Part shown: in pieces, positions 22,601 through 52,071 of the stretch
Layout: the number at the start of each line of letters is the position of its first letter
Position numbering within the stretch: position 1 is the first letter of the stretch
Notes under the pieces: generated by a model
What the model was told of the DNA's origin: nothing
Database searches by the model: none
What the model saw: only the letters and a program-made list of their open reading frames with translations
Assembly (NCBI GenBank): GCA_964017155.1
Contig: OZ024854.1
Location: forward strand, 68,426,254-68,490,253
DNA: 64,000 nucleotides
Origin: Oasisia sp. SBJ-2009
Taxonomy: Eukaryota > Annelida > Polychaeta > Sabellida > Siboglinidae
Reading direction: 5' to 3'
Translations under genes and position numbers: made by a program

Positions 22601-24550
22601 AGAGGTCATTCTTCACATCCCTCCTGTGTGGCCTTCTAGAGGTCATTCTTCACATCCCTCCTGTGTGGCCTTCTAGAGGTCATTCTTCACATCCCTGCTG
22701 TGTGGTCTACTGAAGGTCATTCTTCACATCCCTCCTGTGTGGCCTTCTAGAGGTCATTCTTCACATCCCTCCTGTGTGGCCTTCTAGAGGTCATTCTTCA
22801 CATCCCTCCTGTGTGGCCTTCTAGAGGTCATTCTTCACATCCCTCCTGTGTGGCCTTCTAGAGGTCATTCTTCACATCCCTGCTGTGTGGCCTTCTAGAG
22901 GTCATTCTTCACATCCCTCCTGTGTGGCCTTCTAGAGGTCATTCTTCACATCCCTCCTGTGTGGCCTTCTAGAGGTCATTCTTCACATCCCTCCTGTGTG
23001 GCCTTCTAGAGGTCATTCTTCACATCCCTGCTGTGTGGTCTACTGAAGGTCATTCTTCACATCCCTCCTGTGTGGCCTTCTAGAGGTCATTCTTCACATC
23101 CCTCCTGTGTGGCCTTCTAGAGGTCATTCTTCACATCCCTGCTGCGTGGCCTTCTAGAGGTCATACTTCACATCCCTGCTGCGTGGCCTTCTAGAGGTCA
23201 TTCTTCACATCCCTGCTGCGTGGCCTTCTAGAGGTCATACTTCACACCCCTGCTGCGTGGCCTTCTAGAGGTCATTCTTCACATCCCTGCTGCGTGGCCT
23301 TCTAGAGGTCATACTTCACACCCCTGCTGCGTGGCCTTCTAGAGGTCATACTTCACACCCCTGCTGCGTGGCCTTCTAGAGGTCATTCTTCACATCCCTG
23401 CTGCGTGGCCTTCTAGAGGTCATACTTCACACCCCTGCTGCGTGGCCTTCTAGAGGTCATTCTTCACATCCCTGCTGCGTGGCCTTCTAGAGGTCATACT
23501 TCACACCCCTGCTGCGTGGCCTTCTAGAGGTCATACTTCACACCCCTGCTGCGTGGCCTTCTAGAGGTCATTCTTCACATCCCTGCTGCGTGGCCTTCTA
23601 GAGGTCATACTTCACACCCCTGCTGCGTGGCCTTCTAGAGGTCATTCTTCACATCCCTGCTGCGTGGCCTTCTAGAGGTCATACTTCACACCCCTGCTGC
23701 GTGGCCTTCTAGAGGTCATACTTCACACCCCTGCTGCGTGGCCTTCTAGAGGTCATTCTTCACATCCCTGCTGCGTGGCCTTCTAGAGGTCATACTTCAC
23801 ACCCCTGCTGCGTGGCCTTCTAGAGGTCATTCTTCACATCCCTGCTGCGTGGCCTTCTAGAGGTCATACTTCACACCCCTGCTGCGTGGCCTTCTAGAGG
23901 TCATACTTCACACCCCTGCTGCGTGGCCTTCTAGAGGTCATTCTTCACATCCCTGCTGCGTGGCCTTCTAGAGGTCATTCTTCACATCCCTGCTGCGTGG
24001 CCTTCTAGAGGTCATACTTCACATCCCTGCTGCGTGGCCTTCTAGAGGTCATTCTTCACATCCCTGCTGCGTGGCCTTCTAGAGGTCATTCTTCACATCC
24101 CTGCTGCGTGGCCTTCTAGAGGTCATACTTCACACCCCTGCTGCGTGGCCTTCTAGAGGTCATACTTCACACCCCTGCTGCGTGGCCTTCTAGAGGTCAT
24201 TCTTCACATCCCTGCTGCGTGGCCTTCTAGAGGTCATTCTTCACATCCCTGCTGCGTGGCCTTCTAGAGGTCATACTTCACATCCCTGCTGCGTGGCCTT
24301 CTAGAGGTCATTCTTCACATCCCTGCTGCGTGGCCTTCTAGAGGTCATTCTTCACATCCCTGCTGCGTGGCCTTCTAGAGGTCATACTTCACATCCCTGC
24401 TGTGTGGCCTTCTAGAGGTCATACTTCACATCCCTGCTGTGTGGCCTTCTAGAGGTCATACTTCACATCCCTGCTGTGTGGCCTTCTAGAGGTCATACTT
24501 CACATCCCTGCTGTGTGGCCTTCTAGAGGTCATACTCTACATCCCTTCTC
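19691..24550. repeat. Large 37-bp tandem array (about 131 copies)
   Basis: Unit length 37 bp, measured directly from successive TCACATCCCT starts (for example 22021 and 22058). A typical unit is TGTGTGGCCTTCTAGAGGTC plus ATACTTCACATCCCTGC. Nearly every unit has an XbaI palindrome TCTAGA and an AGGTCA half-site. Left-end copies are diverged, while the centre and right are homogeneous in blocks: GTTATTC variants at about 21900-22290, GCTGCGTGG variants at about 23140-24390. That pattern fits expansion by unequal exchange or replication slippage. It lies between HDHD5's promoter and STIMATE's 3' end; no coding potential. Confidence 0.95.
23199..23938. repeat. 185-bp higher-order repeat (5 x 37 bp, four times) inside the array
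   Basis: Calling units with CATTC...ACATCCC 'T' and units with CATAC...ACACCCC 'A', the order is TATAA repeated four times, then breaks into TT-A' and AA patterns up to about 24390. A five-monomer block has therefore itself been amplified. Confidence 0.8.
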
Positions 24551-27500
24551 AGTACATTTCTACAGGTAACAACACATTATTACACTTAATGTGTACAAAG
24601 ATTAAATACATTTGAAATTTGCTCATTATTACATCTGCAGAACACCCACCTGGTAATTATGGACAATCCCAAATAAATTCTGCAAAAGTTAAGAATAGGC
24701 AATTAGTCCTACTATCCCGTCTCCTTGTTACCTCTTTAGTCCAGTACCCTGTGGTTGTAATGGTGAGGATCTGCCTAATTTAAAATACGCAACAACGTTG
24801 TTGTCAACGTTGTTGTTGAAAGACAAAGAAATGACAGGCAAAATATATAATTTTAATACATCGAACACGTTTTGTACACATCACTGCAGCATGACCATTC
24901 GGACACAACTGATTTGTTTTGATGTATGATCACATTCAGTTGCTGCTGTTTCGACATCACAGTAATAGCACTGCTTACAGCACCCAGACCACTTAACATA
25001 ACGCTGACACAGCCCTGCACATCAATGTTAGGTTCCTTCAAGGAATCGCACCTACATAGTTTACCTCACAAACAAACAACATTTTGATTCACACCATTAA
25101 CAACATACAGCCTTTGCACAATTAAACTGAATAACAAATCAACCGATAACCACTTTCAAATATACAGAAAAATGTATTCACTAATTAAAATATGTCCCAC
25201 AGTCAGTTCTAACGACAAGAATAAGTAATGTAATTTGTTAATACTGCTCTGTTAGTTGGAATAGGATGACATATCTGCCACATACTTTCATCTCACTGTA
25301 CATACATCATTGTACATGCATGTATACATCTGTAGATTCTCTGTACACGTTTGCATGAAAACATGCATACAAAATACACACCCTAGCCTAATGAGCAAAA
25401 GATGTTCTTTTTTCTATGTGATCAGCTGCACGGAAAAATGATGCAGCCATTTAAATGGAAAACTTGTCATAGCTACAGGTATGTGAATACACTTGAGTCT
25501 TTTCAGGGAATATAACTAATTCACATTACTAAATTGCGTATCATATCTACTAAACACACAAGTTGAATTGCGTAAGCACAGTATGAAGCACCATAGGAAA
25601 ATGTTAAACAGATTAATATAAAGCAAAAGAATATCACAAACATTTTTTACAATAAAATAGGCATTTACAATTAAAATACTAGCCAAACTAACCTTGTAAC
25701 CGATGTTAATAAATTGAAACAGATCAACAAATCTCAAACCTTTTTACAATAAAAACAATACAACATAACACAATATTTTATGTCATAAAGACTTTTATAG
25801 TGCGTGAATATAAAAGGAATATTCATACACATAACTTTGGATTGAATTTTCAGCATTCCCAAATTACATAGGAACATATGTAAATATGATCGCCGTTACC
25901 CTTTTAACTTGTGTGCTCGTAAAAATAGAGTGTGTCTGTTAATGCTGCCAGGGATCAATGGACAGGTTAGACATGAGAGAGTTTGGTTAGTACAGAATTT
26001 ATGTACTAACACTAGAATATGTAGCAGTATTTTCTGCAAAAAATAAATGTAGACACAATTAAGAAAAACGGTCAATATAGCATTTTCTCTCGTGTGTGTG
26101 ATAGTATTTCCACACATCCCTGAAGTACTGTATGAACACTTTCTAGACTTGTTCTGACTTTCACCTAGCTCTAACTTTGGTAAAAATTTCTATTTTTAGT
26201 TTGGCAGAAATTATTTGGGTGGAAATCTGTACCTGAATGTCCTGTGAAAAACTTAAAATGACACATTTTTAAACAGGTGTCAGGAGATGGTAACAATTAC
26301 TCTAACAATGACTCTAATTCAAAGCAGGCTAATGTGCGTTTACTCTGACAATAACCATCACATATGCATCTATAATTGACGTAATCATTGCCAACATTTA
26401 CTACTATCACCTGTTACCAAAGTCCACAAGACCTCTAGAGTGGGCGTCACCCTTCTGACAGGGTGGCCTACAATCAGTCCACACCTGGCCGACTACTGAT
26501 GTCACCAACACATAAAACAAAGATTTCCGAAAAAGTATTCAGCCATGTTGTAATTAATGCATGAATTTTCAGTCAAGTTTAATCACAGTGGAATGTAACA
26601 CAATAACCAGGTGGTGGAAAGATGTACATTTACAGGACACATAACCATTATATTGAGGCTTCTCACTAGAAAGACCTGATGCAACAAACACCCACATAAC
26701 AAGAACACATTAGACATGTTCAGACCCACTTGTGTCAGCAGCCCTGGAGACAAGGACCATCAGACAGAACAGTGTGACCACGTCTCAACATCTGCCTATT
26801 AGTGGAAATCCATCTGAATTAATTTGACTGTCCATAAGTGCATCCTAAAGGAATGCTGTTAGTGTAGTTTACACATGATTCACCAGGTGGTGCCACATGT
26901 GACACCCACCAGTAATACTGAAACACTGTGGTTCCCACACGGTCGATCCAGTTACATCACAGACTTGGCTGAAGTAAAAAATGGGACGATTTTCGTACAT
27001 GCCCATAAATGGTGGACAAGACGAATGAGAGTACAGTTGGCCAACAGTGGTTTGTTACTCGGCTATGGATTATGTAGACAGAAGTTTTGTCCAGAAAGAC
27101 AGTACTAAGCCATGCAGTGGAGCCACCCACCCCCATATGTAGCCACACCCCCATGTGTAGCCAGCCACACCCCACCTTGACCACAGTAATGACCACAGTA
27201 ATGACCACAGTACAGCTGCAAGGTCACATGTCGCTCGTGACATTTTCAATTGGTGAAACGTCTGAGCAGTAGCTTTAGAATACGATGACTCTTAAAAATA
27301 TTTAGCCAACAACATGTTAAAATGTACAACAGTTGCTTAAACATCTCATCTGTTAATTGTTTGTGGTTAAGACACATTGGCTGTGACGGACGTAGACAAC
27401 CAGACTACCAGAACCTTTGGTTCACTCGCAGCTAAACACTACATCACAGGTGATGCAAAGTCAACGAACAATGAGACCTTCAAAAGAGAACCTTAAAGTA

Positions 27501-28125
27501 GCTCACTATACATACATAATCACTTTCAGATCCCCACCAGTCGGACACGCTCACAAGTCAGACACCTACACATATCACTAGTTATCACTGCTAATGATAT
27601 GTATATCCATATCAAAATGGATTTAGCATACCTAGTTAGCTACCAGGCATTATTTCATCCTCTGTTGGGGTGTTGTCTGGTTTTATGGTCATGTGATCAA
27701 ATATACACTAAAATGGACTTCTGGAGCATGTCAATTGATATTATTATTATTGACTATGACAAAATATTTATGCACAAATGTTACTAAATGTTGTCTAAAG
27801 AACTGAAATGAAGACAACAATAACCATAAATTATTACGTTATTTCCAACATGACTTGCCATACCGATTTGAGTCATGGAGTTTTTTTCAGACGATTTCAT
27901 CTCACAGTTATTACTTGTAAGTATTTCACTAAAACTTATATTTTGACCACATGTTTTTCCTCAAACTGAATAACTGTTCAGAAATTAGCGCATAAATGGT
28001 TTCTATTGTTTGTAAAAAAAAATTGATTACTGTGTCTGACATGCAGGCAGCAGGTATGTATGGTAGTGATATGACCACAAAGTGTCAGACTTAGACATCT
28101 CTGACCCAGGCTCTATGCACGATGA
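24551..28125. other. Intergenic DNA between the 37-bp array and STIMATE
   Basis: The right part should contain the STIMATE 3' UTR, but I could not fix the poly(A) site. A 62-codon minus-strand frame at 25041-24853 (MKEPNIDVQGCVSVML...) is the only peptide of note; it has no recognised family. Short imperfect tandem repeats of CCACACCCCCATGTGTAG type lie near 27121-27175. Otherwise nothing seen. Confidence 0.5.
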
Positions 28126-44787
<16,662 letters not shown>

Positions 44788-45460
44788 CACACTAGCACCA
44801 CCAGCTCTCGCATTGCTCTTCAAATTCACTGTACCATGGAAAAAGATTAAAGTATGTAATAAATGCGGAAGTCGGAAAACTGTCACTCCCAATCGTCATC
44901 AGCCAACAACCGGATAAAAACGTGTTCTCTTATTTGTTGACTTGTTGTCGGCGAGCTGTCAACTTCGACACCAGGAAACCATTTCTGTGAATCGGAACTA
45001 ATCTGCATAACTACAGCATGTTACATCAGTAACATTTAACGAATTCGGCTGAATTAGCCAACGTCTTACAGGCGCCATATAAATGCTACGGTGACTGGAA
45101 TCTAATTTACATAAACACACATAACGCATTTCCTGCAACTTGACATGTCAGTCGTTACGCTTGCATAGTGCGCATGCGCAATAATTATAACTTGTCCTGT
45201 AACACATGCAATTTTGGCACCAAACCATTGTATTACAAATAAACATACTCAATATGCCATTGATGTTTTTCCATTTGAACCAGCAAACGCATGGCTCAAT
45301 ACAACAACTACATTGTTTTGCGTAGAATTAGCAAACTTGGTGCGTTGTGTAGTGCGCATGCGCAGCTATTACACGGTGCCATCTTGGAAGATTGTGCGCT
45401 GCGGAAAATTCGTCGCATTTGCATCGAAACATTTCGTCTAAAACTAAATAAGGTAAATAT
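44788..45460. promoter_or_regulatory. Shared STIMATE/SFMBT 5' region with NRF1 and YY1 motifs
   Basis: Perfect NRF1 palindromes TGCGCATGCGCA occur at 45169-45180 and 45353-45364. A YY1 core GCCATCTTGG lies at 45378-45387, about 20 bp after the second. Tandem NRF1 sites plus a YY1 site near the start site are a classic arrangement in TATA-less animal promoters. A donor-like AATAAG followed by GTAAATATT at about 45451 could end a first noncoding SFMBT exon of about 70 bp starting near the YY1 site. STIMATE starts leftward from the other edge, so the region is probably bidirectional. Confidence 0.55.
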
Positions 45461-45959
45461 TGCATTTCACTACTACACGTGCGGTGCATTTTTCTATAAT
45501 TTGGTGTAATTTGCTGTGTTTTTAAGTTGTATTATTTATGTTTTCTACGCGTATATGGTCACTGCGAAACCTGTCCTTCGACTTTCCCTATCGTCAGGTT
45601 TACCAATTTAGGATTGTCGATCAAAATTGCGATGTTGGAAAAAACCTGAATCGCGTTTGTCGCTTTACACAAACGTCACCAGTTGTAGTACAGTCTATTG
45701 TGCTACGCAACAAACACAAAATGTTGGTTCAAGTGTACAATTTGGCATTTTTCTTTTAAATAGAATAGGGCTGTGGTCACTCGGCACTGACACTGATCAT
45801 GCATGATAAGTCGAGCAATGGTAACTCTGAGTAACACTCAAGTTGCTGCTTAAATTACCGATTAAATACACGATCAACTTTTACAGACTTCATGTTATTG
45901 TGTGAACCAATGTTTTCAAACAATAATCCTGTCATCGGAGCATGTTGTACTGTATTGGT

Positions 45960-46213
45960 TTGTGTTTTTCTTTTATTTGAAGCGAGTCGGTGTAAAACTT
46001 GGGGGCGAGTTTTCTCGCTCGCTCGAGCGCCCACCTCCGCTGCTCAACGGCTGGCGTCATCGCCGCTCATTATCATAACGGAGTCCTTATCATAATCAGT
46101 CGCTACCAGTCGCAGTGCATGCCAGTCGTGGCGCCTGCGGCTAGGTGCTAGCGGTACGTGACACTCAGTGTGAGCCACGTTCGTCGTCGCCTATGGTTAT
46201 GCGAAATTTGTAG
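45960..46213 (+). promoter_or_regulatory. CpG-rich block with 5' splice site (alternative SFMBT first exon?)
   Basis: More than 20 CpGs in about 250 bp, in otherwise CpG-poor DNA, including a (CTCG)n run at 46014-46027. It contains GCTAGCG followed by GTACGTGA (GT at 46154), a reasonable donor. No coding frame ties it to the gene, so it may be the main or an alternative SFMBT promoter/first exon. It lies about 1.2 kb from the STIMATE start. Confidence 0.4.
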
Positions 46214-48469
46214 TCACAGCAATTTATATGCTATCGATTTCGAAAGAAAACAGCACACTGTTAGACAATAATTATGAGCTATTAACTGACTTTAAATAGA
46301 AAAAATGTATGCACAGCTTAGAATGAAAATTATAAATCAGTTGTGTTGGAAGGGTGCAGAATAAGGATGGGTAGTGCGTCATATTAGCATTTTTATTGGC
46401 ATTACTGCAAAATTAAGCATTTGGCTATATACAAATTAGGGCAAGTATTATTGTTGGTTGACGAACTGTTAACAATTAGCTATAGGCCTATTCATTTTTA
46501 TGAGGATTTATTTTGTGAGGATTCGTGGTTATGTGCCTAATATTATTACATGTTTAGAGTAAACTTTAACATGCATTAATGAGTTATGCTACCTTCACTA
46601 CCAAGGAGCATAATTAATTATTATTTATTTTGTTTACGACATGTGATGTTCTCATGTAGCTGGGTAGTTTTCTGTTCAATAAGGTCTCTCAGGGCCTGTA
46701 TACTCCCTGTGGAGATGTGTGTTATGCATGCATTTATTAATAACCCAGGCGATTTGTTATGTGAGATAAAATAATATGTTTTATTCTTCTGTCTGCGAAT
46801 GACTGGCCTGTTATCGCAAGTGCAAATGGAATAAGAATTTTCAAGAGATTTCTTTTAACATTGTTCAGTCTTACACTTTGTGGTGGAGTGTTCAGTATTG
46901 CTATAAAGTCAGTGTTTGGTAATATAGGCACGGAGGTAATGTTTATCTTGCTCTTAATAAAATTGCACTCGAGTCAACCAACTTCTTGTCATGGTGCATT
47001 TTGCAATATATTTATAAAAAATTACATCACATAATTTTATATTTTGAAATGATTGTTTGATTTGACTACATACAAACCACCACATGCATGTGTATTTTTG
47101 TATTATAATTATCTGAATGTAACTATATATCATATGATTAAATTTCAGCTATTTATCATAATATTATAGATAAGCTCTTGAACAGTTATAATCATGCACT
47201 CTTAATTAATTAAACTACAGTCGTGTCTTGTTTATCTGGTCTTCAATAATCCGGTTGTTTTGTGATTCACATGTTTTGTGTGGGAACCATCTTAATACCA
47301 TGTATAATAAGATCTCTCGTTAATTGGCATCTCTTGTTTATATAACCAAATACCTTGCGAACCAAAATGTGCAGTTAAATGAGACATGACTGTATATGGA
47401 TTTTTTATTACAATTTGCCTATCTAAAAAAATACTAGTAATATTTTTTGTAATGTTGTATTGACTCTCCATGTTGTAATGCTACTATGATTCACCATAAT
47501 CACATATAGTCCAAAGGACTTAAGGGCCTCTGGACCCATTTTTATAATGTTATCATTCCATTACCGTGGTGCAGTGAAATTTCCAAATGTGGTATTAGAT
47601 CAGTCACAAGATTTATACAAGGAAACAACTAGGCATTTGGGAGCCATTAGCACAGGAAGAATGACTTTCTGTTCATTGGTTATTATGCTTTTGTGATTTA
47701 TAACACATATTTTTGAAGATTTGAACTGCTAGTAATGGTCATCATCAACATAAATCATTCACTCATCCATTCTGTAGAATATTACTTGTGAATTAGAATG
47801 CAAAGCTGTTGGCAATATTAAACATAGGTTAATTAATGAATGTTGGCAGAGAGGATTGAGCAGCCAGTAAAACATTTGTCAAGTATAATGCCAGCACTGT
47901 TAGTCGAACAGATGGTTTGTCAGCATGTGGCCATTTGATGTTTCTTGTCAGCTTAGCTGGTTATTTATCTAAAGAAAAAGACCTGGCAACAGCTTTATAT
48001 CTGTGTGTGTTTGTGTGGATGTGTAAGACAGGAGAATGGAATAAAGAGATGTATGGAGAAGACATCTTTTAACCAGTGATTTCTCAAAAGGTTTTGTGAT
48101 TTATCAATCTAATCATGGTTTAAAATTTCACAACCTGAGTCAGATCTGCCTATGTTTTGTATTGTTACCCGGGAACTTACCCCACATATATGTGTACAGT
48201 GTATACCAATTACCAAATTGCAAAGTGTTTCTACTAGTAAAGAAAACGTGTCTATAATTTGGTAACTGCATCAAGTTCTATTTGTCACAATTTATATTTA
48301 CTCTCAAGATTCTACCAATGGCTGGTGTTGAGCGTAACCATCCCACACAGGTGGACCCCCCCCACACACGGTGCAAGACACTTCTGTTGAATTGTTGGTT
48401 TTTAGTGAAACCTTTTAAAGTGGCATCATCATACAAATGGTGCAAGAGATTTGTAGAGTTGTGACATTG
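46214..48469. other. Probable SFMBT intron 1, left part
   Basis: AT-rich DNA without a recognisable exon. The only structured item is the inverted dispersed-repeat copy at 47503-47544. Confidence 0.55.
47503..47544 (-). repeat. Dispersed repeat, copy 2 (inverted)
   Basis: Its reverse complement, AAAATGGGTCCAGAGGCCCT followed by TAAGTCCTTTGGACTATATG, matches 38637-38681 with few changes. Confidence 0.6.
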
Positions 48470-49036
48470 GCATGAAACCATCCCACAGAAGGTGCTTGAG
48501 GCATCTGTTGAGTTGATAGATTAGTGTGAAACTATCGCACAGAAGGTGCAAGAGGCATCTGTTGAGTTGATAGATTAGTGTGAAACTATCGCACAGAAGG
48601 TGCAAGAGGCATCTGTTGAGTTGATAGATTAGTGTGAAACCATCGCACACAAGGTGCAAGAGGCATCTGTTGAGTTGATAGATTAGTGTGAAACCATCGC
48701 ACACAAGGTGCAAGATGCATCTGTTGAGTTGATAGATTAGTGTGAAACCATCGCACACAAGGTGCAAGAGGCATCTGTTGAGTTGATAGATTAGTGTGAA
48801 ACCATCGCACACAAGGTGCAAGATGCATCTGTTGAGTTGATAGATTAGTGTGAAACCATCGCACACAAGGTGCAAGATGCATCTGTTGAGTTGATAGATT
48901 AGTGTGAAACCATCGCACACAAGGTGCAAGAGGCATCTGTTGAGTTGATAGATTAGTGTGAAACCATCGCATACAAGGTGCAAGAGGCATCTGTTGAGTT
49001 GATAGATTAGTGTGAAACCATCGCACACAAGGTGCA
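48470..49036. repeat. 54-bp tandem array (about 10 copies)
   Basis: Unit: GAGTTGATAGATTAGTGTGA, AACCATCGCACACAAGGTGC and AAGAGGCATCTGTT, 54 bp, a multiple of three. A minus-strand frame therefore stays open for 210 codons (18-residue LYQLNRCLLHLVCDGFT.. repeat) without being a gene. Left-end copies carry ATCGCACAGAAG variants. Confidence 0.9.
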
Positions 49037-49463
49037 AGAGACATCTGTTGAGTTGATACATGGTGCAAGAGACTTCTGTTGAGTTGATACATGGTGCAAG
49101 AGACTTCTGTTGAGTTGATACATGGTGCTAGAGACTTCTGTTGAGTTGATACATGGTGCTAGAGACTTCTGTTGAGTTGATACATGGTGCAAGAGACTTC
49201 TGTTGAGTTGATACATGGTGCAAGAGACTTCTGTTGAGTTGATACATGGTGCTAGAGACTTCTGTTGAGTTGATACATGGTGCTAGAGACTTCTGTTGAG
49301 TTGATACATGGTGCTAGAGACTTCTGTTGAATTGATACATGGTGCAAGAGACTTCTGTTGAGTTGATACATGGTGCAAGAGACTTCTGTTGAGTTGATAC
49401 ATGGTGCTAGAGACTTCTGTTGAGTTGATGCATGGTGCAAGAGACTTATGTTGAGTTGATACA
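49037..49463. repeat. 31-bp tandem array (about 14 copies) fused to the 54-bp array
   Basis: Unit: GAGTTGATACATGGTGCAAG plus AGACTTCTGTT, 31 bp, with GTGCTAG variants. It equals the neighbouring 54-bp unit with 23 internal bases removed, so one family arose from the other by an internal deletion followed by a separate expansion. Confidence 0.9.
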
Positions 49464-52003
49464 TGAAAATTCATGAAAACTTTGAGAGAAACAAGAAATT
49501 AATTCAACTAATAATAAATCATTCTGGCTTATTACAATATACCCCATATAAATATGAGTGTTGAAAATGTTGACATCACTATCTTGTTGTTTGTTTATGA
49601 TTGTGGCACAGAACAGTTGTTGACAGACAGAGTGATGCTGTTTGAGAGCAACAGTCAAGGAAACAGACAGTTACTGATACAAAATGTGGTACTGTATAAT
49701 ATTATTGTATAATTCTGTCTAGACGGCATGTGACTGTGATAGTGTGATTTGTGTTAATATGTAAAACAACACAGGAGGCCTAGATTGTGTGTGGAGCCAT
49801 TATTAGACCAGCTCGTTTCTGCTGCCCGTCAGAGTATGTAACTGTATGTTACCTGTGACCATCCCATTTAGGCATGCATTGCATGCACACAAAATAATGC
49901 ACCAGTGTTAGAAGTATTTGACTTGGACATGAGATATGATTTGACCCAGTTCGGTGAAGCATGGCTACACGTCAGCTTCCTGTTATGGTGATCTCACTCA
50001 GCTGCACTTCACTTGTCTTGCTGAATGGGGAAAGACACCAACTACCTTGTAGAGTAGTGACAAGCAACAGTATCTAGCTTGTTGAGTAATGAAAATAGAA
50101 GAATATTTTTATATATTTTGAATAATAGTCATATCAGCTGCACATCTAAATTCTAAAATGCTCTGCACTGTACAGGTGCAATCAGATTCCATATGTAGGA
50201 TTAATAGAAGTGGCATCTTTTTTCATGTGCAGTTTTATCATGATTGAAAGTCTTCGGATAATAAAATATACATGAGAGACACCTCAAAATCCAAATGTAT
50301 AACTTTGTTTTGGAGAAGTGTGGTGTCTTTTGTGGTGTTGCCAGGCTGTTGCTATGCATTCATAGTGCACGTCACTAATAAAAGTACTTTCTTTGTCAGT
50401 GCTGTCATTAAAAATATCACAGCATATGTGACATGTGGATTAAATAGGTATCCATGTAGCTTAACATTCATCACTAATAAGAACTTGCAATTTAATATTT
50501 TGTACTGTTTTTATTGTTAATGAAAATGGAATAAAACATATGCGTTGGTAAGCATATTTGATAATGAAAGCAGTATCAGCATTTATCAGCAGTAGAGGGG
50601 TGACTTATATAGAACTGTGTTAGTATAGCATAGTAATAGGATGGTCATGATGTGTAATGTGTATTAATTAATTTGCTCAGTACGCATTGATATCTTCAAC
50701 ACACTGTTATATACTGTTAGCATGTTAACTAATGTTTTTGGAGAGAGCAGTAACAGCTATGATATGTGAAGTATAACATGTTCCCAGATGATTTGTGATC
50801 TCCAAGATGAGTATGTGTATGCATGGCTGCCTCCACACAAAACACACATGAAAAGAGCAAATATAGACTCAGAAGTGGCAATATCTTAAAAAATCACTTC
50901 TAAACAGAACATTTCTAGACTAGATTTATGGATGTCCACAAAAACAGACCCTTCACGACTCTTCTGTGATTTAGATGGTTGCTACATCCACATTGCCGAG
51001 TTACTTAAATATGTGGTGTATAATAATATAGGATTTTTTTAACAAAATATTGTATTTTTTTAATATTTTTATAGATCTATGTAATGGGTAGACTTGCTAA
51101 TATGGACTAATAAAATAATAGGAATCCGTTAAGTTTAATAATAAAAATAAGAGAGTAATAATAAGAACACAATCTGCTTGACATTTGGAAATGTGAATAA
51201 TCAGGGGGACTCTATTTGTGTTTAAATGTATTTGTAAGAGTGTGATTATACAGAATGATAGCAATATTCTTGAAAATGTGTAGTATTATAAGATGCGATG
51301 GCAAATAAAATAAAAGTGACTTTAAATAATACTGTGACAGTTTTAATTTTTTTTTAATTAATTTAACCTATATCCTTCATTGTTTATTTCCAACATACTT
51401 GTCATCTTTATTTAGAGCAATGTTGCTTACAGATCTTAACGAGAACCTAGAGCTAACAGAATCTCATTGCAATAGTGATGCTATATAGTATATATTATAT
51501 ATAACATTTTGCTGCTATGACTTACTGCTATAACACTTTGTGTTATAGCGCCTGTGCTTGTTACAAAATTATAAACAAGGTATCATTATAAGACTTCAGT
51601 CCAGCATTCCTGTTCTTGCCACACTCTTCAGAAGCATTCCTGGTTTTGAATAGTCAGTATTCCAGTCGTGCATAATTAAAAATATTAAACTTAGGTTACT
51701 CATGTAGGGGTTCTTGGTGTATATTGTGTTGTATTGTAATAGCAAAATGCAACTACAAAACAACAATAACAACAATGTGTAGTAATGTTTTCTCCAAAGT
51801 GTGACATTGAACTTAAGTACTGTAGCATTTGGTGGTTGTAACACTTTGATGATGTGAGCTGTGGCATTGTTGTATATTGAGAGGTTGTGTAGTGGTCTGG
51901 CAGCAAGAGTTTATGTACTCTGCCCCTGTTGTCAAGAGTGTGTGTGTCTGTGTGTGTGTGTCTGTGTGATGCCTATCATGATCCTTCTCTGTTTATTGGA
52001 CAG
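49464..52003. other. Probable SFMBT intron 1, right part
   Basis: AT-rich, no recognised exon. A short (TG)n lies near 51940-51967, just upstream of the exon 2 pyrimidine tract (CTTCTCTGTTTATTGGACAG ending at 52003). Confidence 0.6.
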
Positions 52004-52071
52004 GAGTGAGTGGGCATGTGGCACTGTGTCCACTGGTGGTCACCTGGCAGAGATGGACACTCACACCAGTG
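52004..52071 (+). other. SFMBT: SFMBT exon 2 with probable start codon
   Basis: Acceptor TTTATTGGACAG before 52004, donor GTAAGG after 52071. ATG at 52053 gives six codons plus one base, the phase needed by the next exon (G plus AT makes Asp). An earlier ATG at 52016 is in another frame and stops at the exon junction, so it would act as a short upstream ORF. Confidence 0.65.

Noticed and set aside
19691..24550. CRISPR array or centromeric satellite
   Set aside because: There are no unique spacers between constant repeats, so not CRISPR. At under 5 kb between genes it is not evidence of a centromere.
24853..25041. 62-codon minus-strand frame as a possible STIMATE alternative last exon
   Set aside because: No clear acceptor with the right phase and no similarity to the known STIMATE tail, while the exon at 28413-28126 supplies a full family-like C terminus.
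44788..44892. Upstream STIMATE start at 44892
   Set aside because: Not excluded, but it would make the protein about 325 aa with an N terminus lacking family likeness, and an acceptor-like TTTTTCCATGGTACAG lies between the two Met codons. The 44787 start gives 290 aa, near the family's 294.
48429..49474. 210- and 168-codon minus-strand frames
   Set aside because: Frames through the 54-bp and 31-bp arrays. No family match, and periodicity is exactly the repeat's.
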